Origin: Siderastrea siderea
Taxonomy: Eukaryota; Cnidaria; Anthozoa; Scleractinia; Rhizangiidae
Assembly (NCBI GenBank): GCA_964030785.1
Contig: OZ034968.1
Coordinates: 48,507,230-48,571,229 of the forward strand
Length of the DNA: 64,000 bases
Direction: 5' to 3'
Shown here in pieces: positions 45,027 to 56,777 of this stretch. A model generated the notes under the pieces. It worked only from the letters and a program-made list of their open reading frames with translations, was not told the DNA's origin and ran no database searches. Position 1 is the stretch's first letter; every line of letters begins with the position of its first letter. Made by a program: the position numbers and the translations under genes.

Positions 45027-46160
45027 TTAAGGACGTTCGCGCTCGTGCCACGTCATGCATCGAGCGCGCGCGCTGAGTAGGAAATATAGACAAACACTGT
45101 GGTGGTGGGTATTTTTGTATCTATAAAACTGCTTAACTCTCTTAAATGCACGGTGACCCCATTCTTTTTTCTGATATATCACTTCCTTTACTGGTTCTCT
45201 GCATTTTGTCCAAAAACAAAAACAAAATCTGAACGTGAGAAGTTTTAATTTTATTGCTATTTCTACTCAAATACGATCGAAGTTTTCTACAAATGCAGGC
45301 ATATATGACTTACAATTATCCTTATTTGGTTTCTTTGTTCTTTATTGCATTGTAGATTACAAAGAAAAGTAAAAATCACGGAGGAATGCATTGCGCATTA
45401 CTTTGAATATATTAGCATTTACTTGCAAATTGTGAATATGTAACGCGAGCTTTTCCGTCGGTTCATACGTCCTCTTTCACGTCAAATCTAAAGGTGTTCC
45501 AGTAAATCAATGTTAATAAGACTCGACAATAAAATTGTTCACTTTGTCAAGCACGCGTATTTAATGTTTTAAAAAAAGTTATCGAGCCGTTCTTAAGATT
45601 TTTGCAAAAAAGCTCAAATTCAAAAATTACCACAAAATTATTACGCGAATGATCTTACAAAAACAATTCGTTCTCGAGATCGCGAACACCAGTTTCAACA
45701 AAACTACCTAGGCGTAAAATAGTAACTAAAAGACACATTTCAACAGTATTCTCTAGCCATTTCATCAAAGCATTGATTATTTGTCGGTGCATTTACTATT
45801 ACTATGCAAAAACTAAGGCTGAAAATGTTTTGCGATTTACTTCAAAACAAACATACAGAATTTTTTTGTTCTTGTATATCTCGTTTGCCATACACCACAG
45901 TTTAAGATGTTGGTATTTGCTTTTCAAAGTGAAATCTGGATTGCGCAAAATTTCAATTTTAATGTTTTCGAGGATTTCTGTTTATCGTTGTCATGGAAAT
46001 ATCGATTTTTACAAAATGTAAACCACACTAAAAGTTAATTCAAAACCAACAAGTACTGAAAAATTCACGTTAATCTGACAAAGATAAGACTGTTTAAGAG
46101 CCGATTCTAAAAGTTAGGTATGGTCCCAAAAAAACTGTATCGAAACACCTTAATTTCTCT
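45027..46160. mobile_element. Second copy of the TTAAGGACGTTCGC family, right end not found
   Basis: It starts TTAAGGACGTTCGCGCTCG, shares GAGCGCGCGCGCTG, AACTCTCTTAAATG and CGGTGACCCCAT with 43433-43620, then diverges. No inverse end was located, so it is truncated or heavily decayed; the right limit is arbitrary. Confidence 0.4.
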
Positions 46161-47253
46161 TGATTTTTACTGAAATGTTGATGAAAAAATGTTTAAAAAA
46201 GAGTTTGTTCCACAGTTTCTTTGTTACACTAAATATTTCATTCACCCATATTAGCTCAACTCTCTATGAATGAAAATCGCTCAAACAAACATGTATTTCA
46301 ATTACAGAACTGCAAATAACAGTGGGTCATTGGACATTGGATGGGTGGGGAGGTAGTTTCTCAGGAACATTAGTCATGGGGAGATGCAAATGAGGCCAGA
46401 TTTTTATATTCCAAAAAGTCTCATTAGACTGAATTTGGACTCAAAGAGTCCAATGGCCAAGAACGTAAGCTAAAAAGGTCCAAGTAAAAAAACCGAAGAG
46501 AACCCAAGGTAATTTACACTTCCAACTTTCTTTATTCATCATGAATCTGAAAACAGTAGTGTGCATACCAGTAGTGCGCATACCAGTAGTGCGCATCTTT
46601 CAACCCAAAATAGGTTCACCAGAAAAGGTCTGACCCAAAACAGGTCCAAATCGCAAATTTCAAACCTAGAAAAGACCTTCACACCTGCCCATCACTGACA
46701 TACCCGAGTACTCCCCTGGGCATTCGTCCTGGACGACCAAAATTGTACCCATGTGGGATTATTTTGTAGCCATATTGGATGATGTCATACCTGTGGGTAG
46801 ACATGCTGTCCTGCAAACAAATGTTTTTGATACTAACAATCATCATTTTGTAGATTAATAAAATGTACCTTGAGCATGCGATATTAGACCACATATTTGC
46901 TTTGCGACTCCGACCAAAACGGTAAATAAAGACACGACTGTGTGCTACTTTGACTCTACATTTGTTGACCCGTATAATACATTACATCTTCATCTTGGGC
47001 TTCAACTTGAACTTAAAAAAAATCGTTGTTATGCAGAGCTAACTTAATCGGATATTTTTCATAACAAAGTAAATTATACCGAATTAACAAAAACATACTT
47101 GCCGTCCAAGGGTGTGTTTTTTTATGAACTACCAAATGTGCTCAAAACAACGGTGCGCCATCTTCCCGCTTACTCATACTCTTCTGAGGCTCCCCCGGCT
47201 AGGAGAACCGAGTGGGAACGACATTGGATGATTGGCAAATTGCGCGAGTATTT
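46161..47253. other. No gene; short 15-bp triplication
   Basis: The unit AGTGCGCATACCAGT occurs three times at 46555-46598. Otherwise nothing recognised. Confidence 0.45.
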
Positions 47254-47579
47254 GTGTGCGTTCTTTTGAGACTAGTCTGGCTATTCCAATTCCGGTTTAG
47301 GAAAAACAGAATACACGGATATTTCAATTTCGAAAAGAACGCTTCTTCTGTGGCGGAGGTGATCTGAGAACTACTATGTCTGCACACGCGCGGGTGGCCG
47401 TGTAGGATTTCCCGCCAAAAATTTCCCAAAAGAATGCGTATTCTGGCTATTCCGAGTTGGAGCAGAATGAACGGAATGATATTCCGTTCATTCGAAAACG
47501 GAATATTTCCCAAAAGAACACAAATACCGTCTATTCCGAGTATTCCTATTCCGGAATAGTCCCAAAAGAACGCGCCCTA
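47254..47579. mobile_element. MITE with GCGTTCTTTTG ends
   Basis: The left end GCGTTCTTTTGAGACTA and the right end TAGTCCCAAAAGAACGC are inverse copies. Words CCCAAAAGAA and TATTCC recur inside. Confidence 0.6.
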
Positions 47580-47680
47580 AAATTAAGGAAATTGACTTCT
47601 ACATAGCCCCATGATACAGCGAGGTTCCTCCCTTGGGAATACTAAATATCTCGCGAATATCAGCGAATCTACTCGGCAGC

Positions 47681-47734
<54 letters not shown>

Positions 47735-47735
47735 T

Positions 47736-47782
<47 letters not shown>
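47681..47782. repeat. (AAT)n microsatellite
   Basis: About 33 AAT units, interrupted once near 47731. It makes an artificial poly-Ile frame on both strands. Confidence 0.95.
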
Positions 47783-47784
<2 letters not shown>

Positions 47785-47789
47785 GCAGA

Positions 47790-47972
47790 ATGGATCTTCT
47801 CTAGACCGGCGGCCTGATCTCGTAGATTTTGACTCGTCAAAGCCAAATCTCCGTAACGTTTTTCCTCCCATAAATCTTTCATTACACGCATGTAACCCAT
47901 TTTTTTCCTGTTTTCCAAGAGAGGCAGATTGTCTGATTTCACCAGTTCCTGGGCTCTCTTCTTAGCCGGGTC
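47790..47972 (-). pseudogene. LINE N-terminal fragment, inverted
   Basis: On the - strand the frame reads RAQELVKSDNLPLLEN, YMRVMKDLW, then SQNLRDQAAGLEK, a conserved block upstream of the RT in cnidarian R2-like LINE proteins (recalled from family knowledge, not checked). It abuts the + strand RT remainder at 47973 head to head, as in a 5' inversion. Confidence 0.55.
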
Positions 47973-49464
47973 ATGAAGATGGTCAAGGCAGTTATGGGGG
48001 ATGTGGGGCTCGAGTGGAACCCCAAGAAGTGCGCGGTGGTTCACGTGAGAAGGGGGATGCACGTGAGTGACGATGCGGGGGTGAGACTGGATGAGGCGGC
48101 CAGGATACCAAGTCTTGAGGACGGGAAGCAGTACAAATTCCTGGGGGTGCTCGAAAGTGTGATGCAGGAGGATAAACTGGTCTTAGAGTGTGCAGCCAAG
48201 GAGTACCTCCGACGGATGTCTATTATTTGGACAAGTCGTCTGTCGGACCCACTCGTGTGATCGCGTCAAACCAGTTTGCCTTGCCGGTTCTGGGTTACCT
48301 TATGTGGACGCAACAGTGGCCGATAACGGGTCTGCAGCAGGTTGACAAGGAAGCTCGAAAGATTGTTGTTGAGAACGGAGGAAGGCACCCCTTTGGCTCG
48401 AATGCGCTGTTATATCTACCTAGAAGCAAGGGGGGCAGAGGCCTACGTTCGGTTAAGATGGAATATAAAGCCACGAAGGTCAAGGGTGCAGTTAGACTCT
48501 ACTGTAACGAACACCCGGCCATGAAAATGGTGCGGGATTTTGAAGAGCGAGCGGAGGAGATGGGACGGGGGTCCATGGTTAAAGAGCCGTTTAGGTTCGC
48601 GGAGGAGCTTGGTCTTGAGCTTCATCTCGAACACTCACGTTCGGTCAAGACGAAAGTGCGGAAGTGTCAAGACGAGAAGCTAGAGGAAGAAGTGAGGAAC
48701 CAGCGATGGCAAGGAAGTCTAGTTACATCCAGGTTACACGGTGAGAAGTTGAGTGCTGAGGGATGCTTCTGGTGGCTGACAGAGTGGAAGACCTGCCCAA
48801 CATACACAATCTCCGGCATTTTTTAATTATACGAGCAACTCTTACCTACTCGGGTATATGCGAGCCAGAAGACCCATACAGGTTCGGAGAGCGAGGCGAT
48901 GTGCAGGTTATGCGGCAAGTACCTCTCCCGACACGACTCAGCGTTGAAGGTACTGTTTTACGAGATGCTGCATGACCTGGGACTCATAGATGAGATACCA
49001 CCGTGGTACTCGCCGGTCAAGCCCAAGCCCGTATACGAGTCGGATGATGTACAAGCATACTGGGATGTGCCAATGTTTGCAGAACATCAAGAGATGAGAT
49101 CCAACAGAGTGGACGCCCGCATCGTCAATCACAAGAGCAAGCAAGTCACCACACTAGAGAGAGGTGTCCATGGGTCAACAACAGAGAGAAGAAGAGCGAG
49201 GAGAAGACCTTAAAGTATGGCCTCCTGCGCTGGGAATTGAAACAGCAGTTCCCAGGTTACGAGGTGCAACAGCACTACATCATCATAGATGCCCTTGGGG
49301 GGTGGTCACGGGAGATGGACATTACGATGCACGAGATCGTAGGGAACAGGAGTAGAGAGGTGCTGAGGAAGATTCAGAACGCGGTATTGTCAGGCACACT
49401 CAACATTGCCCGAACTTTCAAAGTTGCAACTTGCGGGATGGACAGATCTAGAGAACTTATCTAG
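47973..49464 (+). pseudogene. LINE retrotransposon RT end and endonuclease, broken
   Basis: Three frames cover the region. 47973-48260 begins in the RT thumb (GLEWNPKKC, YKFLGVLE). 48188-48826 continues (SKGGRGLRSVKMEYK). 48899-49213 has a CRLCGKY half-knuckle, then a C-terminal block with PPWYSPVKPKPVYE, AYWDVP and RVDARIVNHKSK, then frame changes near 49150, and GGWSREMDITMHE to 49464. The Cys pair lacks the expected following His/Cys, suggesting an internal deletion. The C-terminus resembles the restriction-like endonuclease type of R2/NeSL LINEs. The catalytic RT motif lies upstream and is missing. Non-functional. Confidence 0.7.
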
Positions 49465-51027
49465 TTTATGGATGGTTGAGATTTTAGTTAAAAAGACTTA
49501 TTTACGAACTCATGTTTGGAAATGACAAGACAAAGTAAAAAAAAAAATATTGCTACCTTACCGAGAATAAGTCCTCTTCCTGTGAATTAAACTCTTTTCA
49601 ACTTTAGTCTTTACAACTTTCCGTGAGCGAGTGTGCTGCTTCGTTCGCAATAGCATTCTTGGTTGAGTTCTCACTATGAAAATTCTAAGTCAACCTCTGG
49701 ATGTCTTTGTGAGCTGAAGCAAATACTTGTTGACTTTTTGAGAGCATTTAGTCGTGGAAAGTTTCTTCCAGGGAGTTAAAATTTCCAGAGAACACTGCTG
49801 AAACTGCTTCGCTTTTCAAAATGGCCGCCAAACAAGCAATGAAAGAAAATCTGCAGTGCACTTCCAAATATGGTCATTTACGTATATCGCAGGATATCTG
49901 TCATGTACGGATGACAGATATTGAGGGCTTCCTTACCATATATGGGCATAGTGATAATTTGTTGAATAATAAATATATATATGTTTATATATATATATAA
50001 ACGAATAAACAATGAAGAGATTGCTTCACTTATCCTAGGAGTGCTCTATGCATGAATATGCAGAGCTAAATACAAATTTTTCTTTCTATCTTTATTTTTT
50101 ATCTTTAACTACAAATTTTTCTTTCTATCTTCAGATTGGGTAATTTCTCCTGTCTCTAGGTAGGCGGCGCCTGTGCTTAGATATTTCTAAGCACAGGAAT
50201 GTGCTTAGAAATATCTGTCATATCTCGTAGTTGCTAATAAAAATTACTTCTTCCTGCGGACGTTCAGCGCACGTGATCGTGAGCATATGAGACTCCAGTA
50301 GTGTTTATAAAGGATGATTAGGTTCTAGATATTCATCACGTGTGACACTACTCGGCGGTGCTTTTCAACCTTTATTTTGGTCCAGTTTCAACCCGGAGTT
50401 TTAGCACAAGCATACCATCCTCTGTTTGAATAGTGCATTCAGTAGTATCGAACTACAAGCTTATCGCGGCGACCGGAGATTTGTTCGACTATTGCAGATT
50501 ATTAAGAGACACATCTCGATCTATATAGACGACTGATTCAATAAAGTTTGAAATAACTGTTAATTGAGGGATTTGTGGTGATTTTTCGTCATTCCGGGTT
50601 GTGTAAAGCACCTTTCCACGAATGACTCAATTACAATTAACGCAACCTTTGGCACTGTCCCAGCATAATGAGAAACATGCATGCACAACTCTGGTGCGAC
50701 CTAAATTGGAGCATGCAAACGAAGGGACCCACATCTCCAAAAGGACATCTTATTCAGTACACTTTCTTTTTTCGCGACAATTTTATTTCGCGAGTTGGGG
50801 ACGGTCTTATTTCGCGACACCTTATTTTCGCAATTTTTTTAAATTTGTAGAAACTGCGTCACTTTATTTTATCAACCAGCTTAGGCTACTTACAACACTT
50901 CCAATACTTACAATAGAGCAACTACTTACAGCTAATTACTAACGGAAAACTAAACATTACTTACTAATGTAACTTACTAATTAAAACACTATTGCGCATT
51001 ACTTTCAATAATGTACCACATGACTTA
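49465..51027. other. Non-coding; AT repeat, LTR-like stretch, LINE scrap
   Basis: (TA)n at 49970-50003. A palindrome CTGTGCTTAGATATTTCTAAGCACAG lies at about 50170-50196. At 50330-50600 there is a possible retroelement LTR end with AATAAA at about 50540. At 50685-50735 a fragment reads LVRPKLEHANE, which recalls a jockey/CR1 RT motif. None of these is complete. Confidence 0.4.
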
Positions 51028-51207
51028 GGGCCTCTTCATATGAGCCCGGTAACCGGGCTGGCCCGGTTACCGGGATGAATATTGTCGTGTGTTCATATGG
51101 GAAATTTCAGCCCGGTTACCGAGATGAAAAAGCGTCGAAAATGGCGCGAAACAACTCAAAGACCCTGGGAACGAGTTTTGGCGCGAAATTCAAGAAGGTA
51201 AACAAAG

Positions 51208-52512
51208 ATGGCGGCACGTCGAACAGTTATATCGTTCGCGCCAATCGTAGCGTTGTCTACGCTCGTAGCTTTGCTGCTACAACTCAATGGAGTCCTGCTG
51301 CTTTGGAAAATACAGCAAAAGAGGCAGATTAGTGCAATCCGGGCCGGCTTGTTGCAAAAGAAAAGCTATTTTTATCGAAATGTTAAGCGAATGAAGCAGA
51401 GAAATTTGAACAGAAAAAAACGAAGTTGTTGGCACAAACCCGGTCGAACTGACTTATGGTGGAAAAACATCTGGACGGGAGTAGCACCTGAAGAATGTTG
51501 GAAAGAGAACTTTAGGATTACAAGGGCTGCTTTTGTAAACCTGGTATCGGAGCTAAGGCCATACATTTCACCTAACCCAAAGTCACCTAACCACAGGGCA
51601 CTGAGTGCGGAAAAAAAAGTGGCAATTGCATTGTATTTTTTAAAAGACACTGGTTCCCTGAGAATGACGGCCAATAGTTTTGGAATAGCACTGAACACCG
51701 CATCAGCTGTGGTGAATGAGGTTTGTCAAGCTATTTCAAACTATCTTGGCCCGAAATATCTCCACCTACCTGAAGATGAAGAAAGTATGAGGGAGAAGGT
51801 AGCAGAATTTGAAGCCAAATTTGGCATGACACAAGCTTTTGGTTGTATTGATGGGACACACATTCCAATTCAGTGCCCGTCAGAGAACTCACAAGATTTT
51901 TTCTGCTATAAGCAGTTTTTTTCATTAAGTGTGCAGGCTGTGTGTGACTATAAAGGCTCCTTCATGGATGTTGAATGTAAGTGGCCAGGAAGTGTCCATG
52001 ACGCAAAGGTTTTTGCCAATTCTTCCATCAATGGCAAATTAAGAAGCAATAAATTGCCCTGTACATTTCAGACTCCAATTCCAGGTGGTGTCAAAATACC
52101 TAATTACCTCATTGGTGATCCAGCATATCCATTGCTTCCTTTCTGCATGAAAGAGTATGACACATGTACCAGTAACGAACAAGTTGTTTTCAACAACATG
52201 CTGCGTTCTGCCAGAAACCAAATTGAATGTGCTTTTGGCCGACTTAAAGCAAGGTGGTCCATACTCACTACAAAAGTGGACTTCAAACTTGAGGCAATAC
52301 CAACAATTATTTATGCATGTTTTGTGTTACATAATTATTGTGAGAAGCATAACATGTATGTTGATCAGGACATGGTTGACTCTCAAATTCAACTTATGAA
52401 GGAAAATGAAGATCAGTTTAAAAACACTCCTGATCCAATTTACTCTTGTGATGCAGGAGAAGGGAGTGTTGTGAGGACAACACTCACACAATTAGTACTG
52501 AAGAATCTTTAA
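51208..52512 (+). CDS. Harbinger transposase (DDE_Tnp_4)
   Basis: 434 codons, uninterrupted; ATG in AAAGATGG context. An N-terminal basic region (~45-75) is followed by the DDE nuclease. Asp215 lies in GCIDGTHIPIQ, Asp265 in PGSVHDAKVF, Asp304 in LIGDPAYPLLP, Glu340 in ARNQIECAFGRLKARW. All signature blocks of the HARBI1 family are present at normal spacing and length. It cuts and rejoins the element at TTA/TAA sites in the nucleus, after import and end recognition with the Myb-like partner encoded on the opposite strand. Likely functional; only expression is untested. An earlier in-frame Met is not available. Confidence 0.95.
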   Translation: MAARRTVISFAPIVALSTLVALLLQLNGVLLLWKIQQKRQISAIRAGLLQKKSYFYRNVKRMKQRNLNRKKRSCWHKPGRTDLWWKNIWTGVAPEECWKENFRITRAAFVNLVSELRPYISPNPKSPNHRALSAEKKVAIALYFLKDTGSLRMTANSFGIALNTASAVVNEVCQAISNYLGPKYLHLPEDEESMREKVAEFEAKFGMTQAFGCIDGTHIPIQCPSENSQDFFCYKQFFSLSVQAVCDYKGSFMDVECKWPGSVHDAKVFANSSINGKLRSNKLPCTFQTPIPGGVKIPNYLIGDPAYPLLPFCMKEYDTCTSNEQVVFNNMLRSARNQIECAFGRLKARWSILTTKVDFKLEAIPTIIYACFVLHNYCEKHNMYVDQDMVDSQIQLMKENEDQFKNTPDPIYSCDAGEGSVVRTTLTQLVLKNL

Positions 52513-53367
52513 TTTAGTACTCAAGCTATAACCTATTTACATGTATTGCTGTACTTAGTTTTAATTAACTTTGCCAGCTGAACATTGTCAATACATGAAA
52601 GATCCTTGCAACAACAACTTGATATTCTTAAACACAAACTAAGGCCACATGTGCAGATGTTCACAATGCTGGTAGTGTTCACTGGCCAGCCCCTTTATGA
52701 TGGACAAAAATCAATTCATATTACAGTGTAAAAACTGTAGGTGCCACTTTTCAAATTTCATTGTAACTATAAATTTCCAGTTTTTTAACTATTCAAATGG
52801 TTTCAGTTAAATACAAACAAAAATTTGAACTTAAAATGTTTGTCTTATACAGCACTCAGCAATAGTAGTAGAAAAAATATGATTGAGAAATTGATCAAGT
52901 AGAGATGTTATAGAATTCCTTTTCTAAAACATCCTGAGATTTGTGCAATCAGGCAACTATGAATGGTATAGTGAGCAACGCAACTGTGGATCATGACCTG
53001 AATTTGTCAAACTCAAAATAAAAACTTAAAAACAATATGTAAAGAGGAGGTCTGAAATTTTGTTGGATACACTAGAATGCTGTTTGAAACACTTTCTGTG
53101 GGCCAAATTATGCCAACCAAGGCTGTTTACATTTGAAAAATGATGAATAAAAATACTTTTAAAATAATTGTCAACATTTCCCACTAATAACAGATTAACT
53201 CAAAACAAGGCAATGCCTTTTCTGATTATTAAAATTGAATTAAATATCAACAAAATGTGAATGATGGAAATTGACAGGTCAACTCATTTGCTCATAGAAT
53301 TCAAAACCCTCTCAGTTATTTCCATTCCATAGCTTCAAGTTGTGTTTGTACAGAAAATGCCATAACT
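52513..53367. other. Convergent intergenic region of Harbinger element
   Basis: AT-rich, no ORF; it should hold the two 3' UTRs. AATAAA signals occur in the stretch (for example near 53145 for the + strand). Confidence 0.5.
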
Positions 53368-54456
53368 CTATGGTTGATAATAAAAGTTTCCACTACTTCC
53401 AGGATCTTGATGGTTATGTGAGGTAAATAGTTGGGCATAAACATTCTCAGCAGCCTGAGGTACAACTTGCATTGGGTTTTGATAGAACAAATCCTGATTT
53501 ACAGGTGCTCGTGCTACTGCATAAGGTTGTTGCAATGCTTGTGATAGCATCTCGATTGATCGACAAACTCCTGCACCTAGATCAGTCATAGCTTTACTAA
53601 CGCTTTCAATACTTTGAGAAAAACTTGCTGTAGACTCCCGCATTGCCTCAGCAAGGTCCTTTCGAAACTGGGCATCTTCCTTAGCTTCTTTAATAAGCAA
53701 TTCATCCCTCTGGGCAGCAGAAAGTCTTTTTTCCAAATGCTTTCTTTTGTTGTCAATTAGCTTTGGTACACAGTTAGCTTTGCGTTTGTTATTAGGTGCC
53801 ACATTCTCACTTTCATTAGCCCCATTATCTTCAGGGCCTAGATCACTTAAACCAGCTGAAGTACTGGGAGTTTCTGAATCGAAACTTAACACGCTTAAGT
53901 TGTCATCTTCTGGATTGTGACACTGGATAACTTCATTATCTTCCTGAAAATCATCTCCTCCCACACCATAAGAAAGGGGCTCTGTGCCGGCAGAACCACC
54001 CCACAATGTTATCAGTTTGTCGTAAAATTCATAAACAATTTTTCCACTGCCACTCCTGCTACCAGAAACTACAGCTTTAGAGAAACTCTGTCTGATTTCT
54101 TTTACCTTTTCCATTACTCTCTTCTGTCCTTTCCTTATCATATCTTTTGACTCTTTTACATCATGCTTTGCTTTGGCCTTCTCTTCCTTTGAACGGGTTT
54201 CGAAATCATCCGGTAACTTTACAGCAACCACAGGACCAAACATATATTCACTGTCCACATGAAGCTTCGCCATCTCCACTCGAAGTTCTTGGTACTGAAT
54301 TTGTTTATCGGCGTCGAAATCAAGGTTTCTATAGGCCATTTTTGTTTTGTATTCAAGTAAACAGTCGATCAACTGGCTTACCGTCTCTGTTTCCCAACGG
54401 AATCTCTTCAAAGAGTTCTTCGAAGACACTTCCACGCCATCCGCCATGTTGAACAC
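53368..54456 (-). CDS. Myb/SANT-like DNA-binding partner of Harbinger
   Basis: 362 codons, uninterrupted. Residues ~18-95 form a Myb/SANT-like (trihelix-like) fold starting RFRWETETVSQLIDCLLEYK. A basic stretch follows, then an acidic Ser-rich region (~200-235), a Lys/Arg-rich segment with a likely nuclear signal (NNKRKANC, DNKRKHLEKR) and a helical C-terminal part. In this superfamily the second protein binds subterminal motifs and brings the transposase into the nucleus. It lies tail to tail with the transposase, about 850 bp apart. Confidence 0.88.
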   Translation of the reverse strand: MFNMADGVEVSSKNSLKRFRWETETVSQLIDCLLEYKTKMAYRNLDFDADKQIQYQELRVEMAKLHVDSEYMFGPVVAVKLPDDFETRSKEEKAKAKHDVKESKDMIRKGQKRVMEKVKEIRQSFSKAVVSGSRSGSGKIVYEFYDKLITLWGGSAGTEPLSYGVGGDDFQEDNEVIQCHNPEDDNLSVLSFDSETPSTSAGLSDLGPEDNGANESENVAPNNKRKANCVPKLIDNKRKHLEKRLSAAQRDELLIKEAKEDAQFRKDLAEAMRESTASFSQSIESVSKAMTDLGAGVCRSIEMLSQALQQPYAVARAPVNQDLFYQNPMQVVPQAAENVYAQLFTSHNHQDPGSSGNFYYQP

Positions 54457-54732
54457 GAGGTTGTGTGAGCTGCGTTCCGTTTAGTCAGCGTCCTTGTGAG
54501 GCATGCGTAGTTGAAACATTTTCGTCCCGGTAACCGGGCTGGAGTGTTCATATGGAGAAAATTTTCATCCCGGTTGCCGAGATCTCGGTTGTAGAAACCG
54601 AGATCTCGGTAACCGGGCTGGCCCGCCTTCTCATATGAACACATCGCAATTTTTACAAAGGAAATAGGAGTGAGGCGAGATCTCGGAAACCGGGCCAGCC
54701 CGGTCAACCGGGCTCATATGAAGAGGCCCTTA

Positions 54733-56130
54733 CAATACTGTCTTAAAAACAAAAAAAATAGTCACAAGGGCAATAGAAACGTTACAAAGAAAAACTTAAT
54801 TATAATGCAAGATAATGTTTACTTTCTTCCCTGTTTCTTACTTTTTCACTTGTGTTGCATGATAGGATTGCCTAAATGGTTATGACACATAAACATGAAA
54901 AATTACATAAGACAAAATGTCGCCCATTTTTAATAAATTGATTTAAAGTCTTGTCCTTAGAGCAAATATATTTTGTTGTTACAAATTTTATTTTAATCTT
55001 TACATGAAACCCAGCTAAGCTTGGCTTTTTCTTTAATATTAACATAACTTATTAAAAGCCACAAAAGTTTACGCTTATCCCAAGTCCGCGTGCCGACCGT
55101 TTATTTCATTTTTTGGCTCTTTTTTTGACACTCTGCTCCGCGACTAGTCACGCAAGACTTGCACAAGTCACACAGTGACATGATCTCTTCTAACAAGCCA
55201 CGCTTATTACTCGATTTCAGCCGATTTTGAGTTCCAAAATATAGGTTCGTGTGAAGTAACAAAGAACATGAAACAGAACTTATTAATATATTTTTCCAAG
55301 AGAGGATGAAGGAAGAGAGCAAATCCCCCATACATGGGCCTCTTCCGAGAAAATGATTTGAAATCCATTTTTGATTCTGTGTCATACTGCGTGGTTATTT
55401 TAAGGACGACGTCTTATTGGTCAGTTAGAATGACGTCATGTAAATTTAGATTGATGACATGGAAACAGCAGATAAAAATAACCTTTAGCAGCATGGGTGT
55501 GATCTAATAATAAATTTCAAATAGTTATCATGGGGCACGGGGATTCACTCTCTTAGTTCATCCTCTCTTGATTTGTCTGGATACGGAAGTTGCCACTCTT
55601 GACAAACACGATGCCACCAGTCATGCAAGAGGTGAAGAAGTTAGCAATTAATACCGAATACTCTAGGCGGTTTAGTCCTTCCGAACAGATTCCCCGAAAC
55701 GAACCGTTTGGTGCCCCTGAGAAAGGACGTATGTTGAAACCACACGTGTTCGCCGAAAAAATGCGATAGTTTATTTTGTTTTGACAATTGCTTTGCTACA
55801 TGAAGTAACTGGTCACGCAAGACATGAAGAAACGCACAAGTCACACAAGACGTTACGGGTTTTTCAGCAACCTCACCACCAGTTGTATCCATAATATTAG
55901 GTGTATCCATAATTATCAGATCTTTGGGCCCGTTTACAATTAGGTAAGGTGATTCGCGCCTATGTGTGAAGGCGTTACTTCCGTAGAAGATTATCCAGGG
56001 TTTGAAGTTTTGGAGATTTTATGTTGCACTAGACTTTACGGCTTTGTTCCTTCATCGATCAGTTCAGGAGTCCGTAGTTACAACTGCAGTCAACTGAAAG
56101 CAGTTAGAAAACAAGTTACTATTTACATCA
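54733..56130. other. No gene assigned; GTCACGCAAGA words
   Basis: Two - strand frames (55101-55385, 55641-55910) lack motifs. The sequence (T/G)AGTCACGCAAGACTTGCACAAGTCACAC near 55145 has a relative near 55810, and GTCACGC reappears beside the RNA candidate at 58.2 kb. Possibly remnants of one repeat family or of the outer Polinton region. Confidence 0.35.
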
Positions 56131-56315
56131 TAAGTAGTATATCAGGAATTAAGTGAATACCACCTGATTGTCAGCCGTTTATTTTCGAGTTTTAAAACCC
56201 CCACCATAATAACAAGCCCCCTTTGCCCGCTTGTTATTATGGTGGGGGTTTTAAAACTGGAAAATAAACGGCTGACAATCAGGTAGTATTCATTTAATTC
56301 CTGACATACTACTTA
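56131..56315. repeat. 185-bp near-perfect hairpin
   Basis: Arms of about 85 bp are almost exact inverse copies: TAAGTAGTATATCAGGAATT against AATTCCTGACATACTACTTA, through CCCCCACCATAATAACAAG/CTTGTTATTATGGTGGGGG, with a 13-base loop. It may be a MITE or belong to the Polinton end. Confidence 0.9.
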
Positions 56316-56459
56316 ACCGAAATAAACCACCTAGCATAAAAAAGAAGAAAAGATTAAAACGAAGCATCTCCTAGTATTTGGAAAAATTATTACAATTAGA
56401 TAACTACGAACCATGTATCATATCAAAAGTTTCTCAATTAGAGCATTACATAACTTACC

Positions 56460-56777
56460 ATGGAAACAAGGCAACAAACAGCTGAATGGAAAGAGATACA
56501 CAGTGAGCTTTTAAAACAACCTTTCTGTTATAACAGGCAGCAACTTGTGCGTATAATTATATGTTTAGAAAATGAAAACTGTCGCTGGGAATGGCTTTGT
56601 TTCCCTTGTTTTGAGCAAGGAATCAAACATAAACTGTTGTACACTTCTCCGATCGAGAATTTACTTTTAGTAAAGATTTGCTCTGATACTTACGATTGGC
56701 ACAGCGCATATAACGAATTAAAATTATTAAAACGAAAACATGACCGAACACACACACACACAAAAAATAATTTATAA
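56460..56777 (+). CDS. Small Cys-rich Polinton-associated protein, copy 1
   Basis: 105 codons. Core features are KQPFCYNRQQLVR and CFPCFEQGIKHK, with Cys-x2-Cys pairs. It matches the second half of the protein encoded by the next two frames, but lacks the N-terminal LPPEL helix block. Function unknown; a small zinc-binding protein is plausible. Confidence 0.5.
   Translation: METRQQTAEWKEIHSELLKQPFCYNRQQLVRIIICLENENCRWEWLCFPCFEQGIKHKLLYTSPIENLLLVKICSDTYDWHSAYNELKLLKRKHDRTHTHTKNNL

Larger units (their letters stand above)
51028..54729. mobile_element. PIF/Harbinger transposon, complete
   Basis: Terminal inverted repeats of ~45 bp start GGGCCTCTTCATATGAGCCC. TTA flanks both ends (51025-51027 and 54730-54732), the target duplication expected for Harbinger. 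The element carries two convergent genes, a DDE transposase on + and a Myb/SANT-like protein on -, the standard two-gene set. Subterminal CATATGRGAAA and CCCGGTTACCGAGATC words occur at both ends and are probable protein-binding sites. Everything needed for mobility seems present. Confidence 0.93.

Noticed and set aside
47583..48062. 159-codon - strand ORF with poly-Ile
   Set aside because: It joins a LINE fragment to an AAT microsatellite by chance; only the LINE block (about 47790-47972) is annotated.
50330..50600. Solo LTR
   Set aside because: AATAAA and an LTR-like flow are visible, but no second copy, target duplication or TG...CA limits could be fixed.
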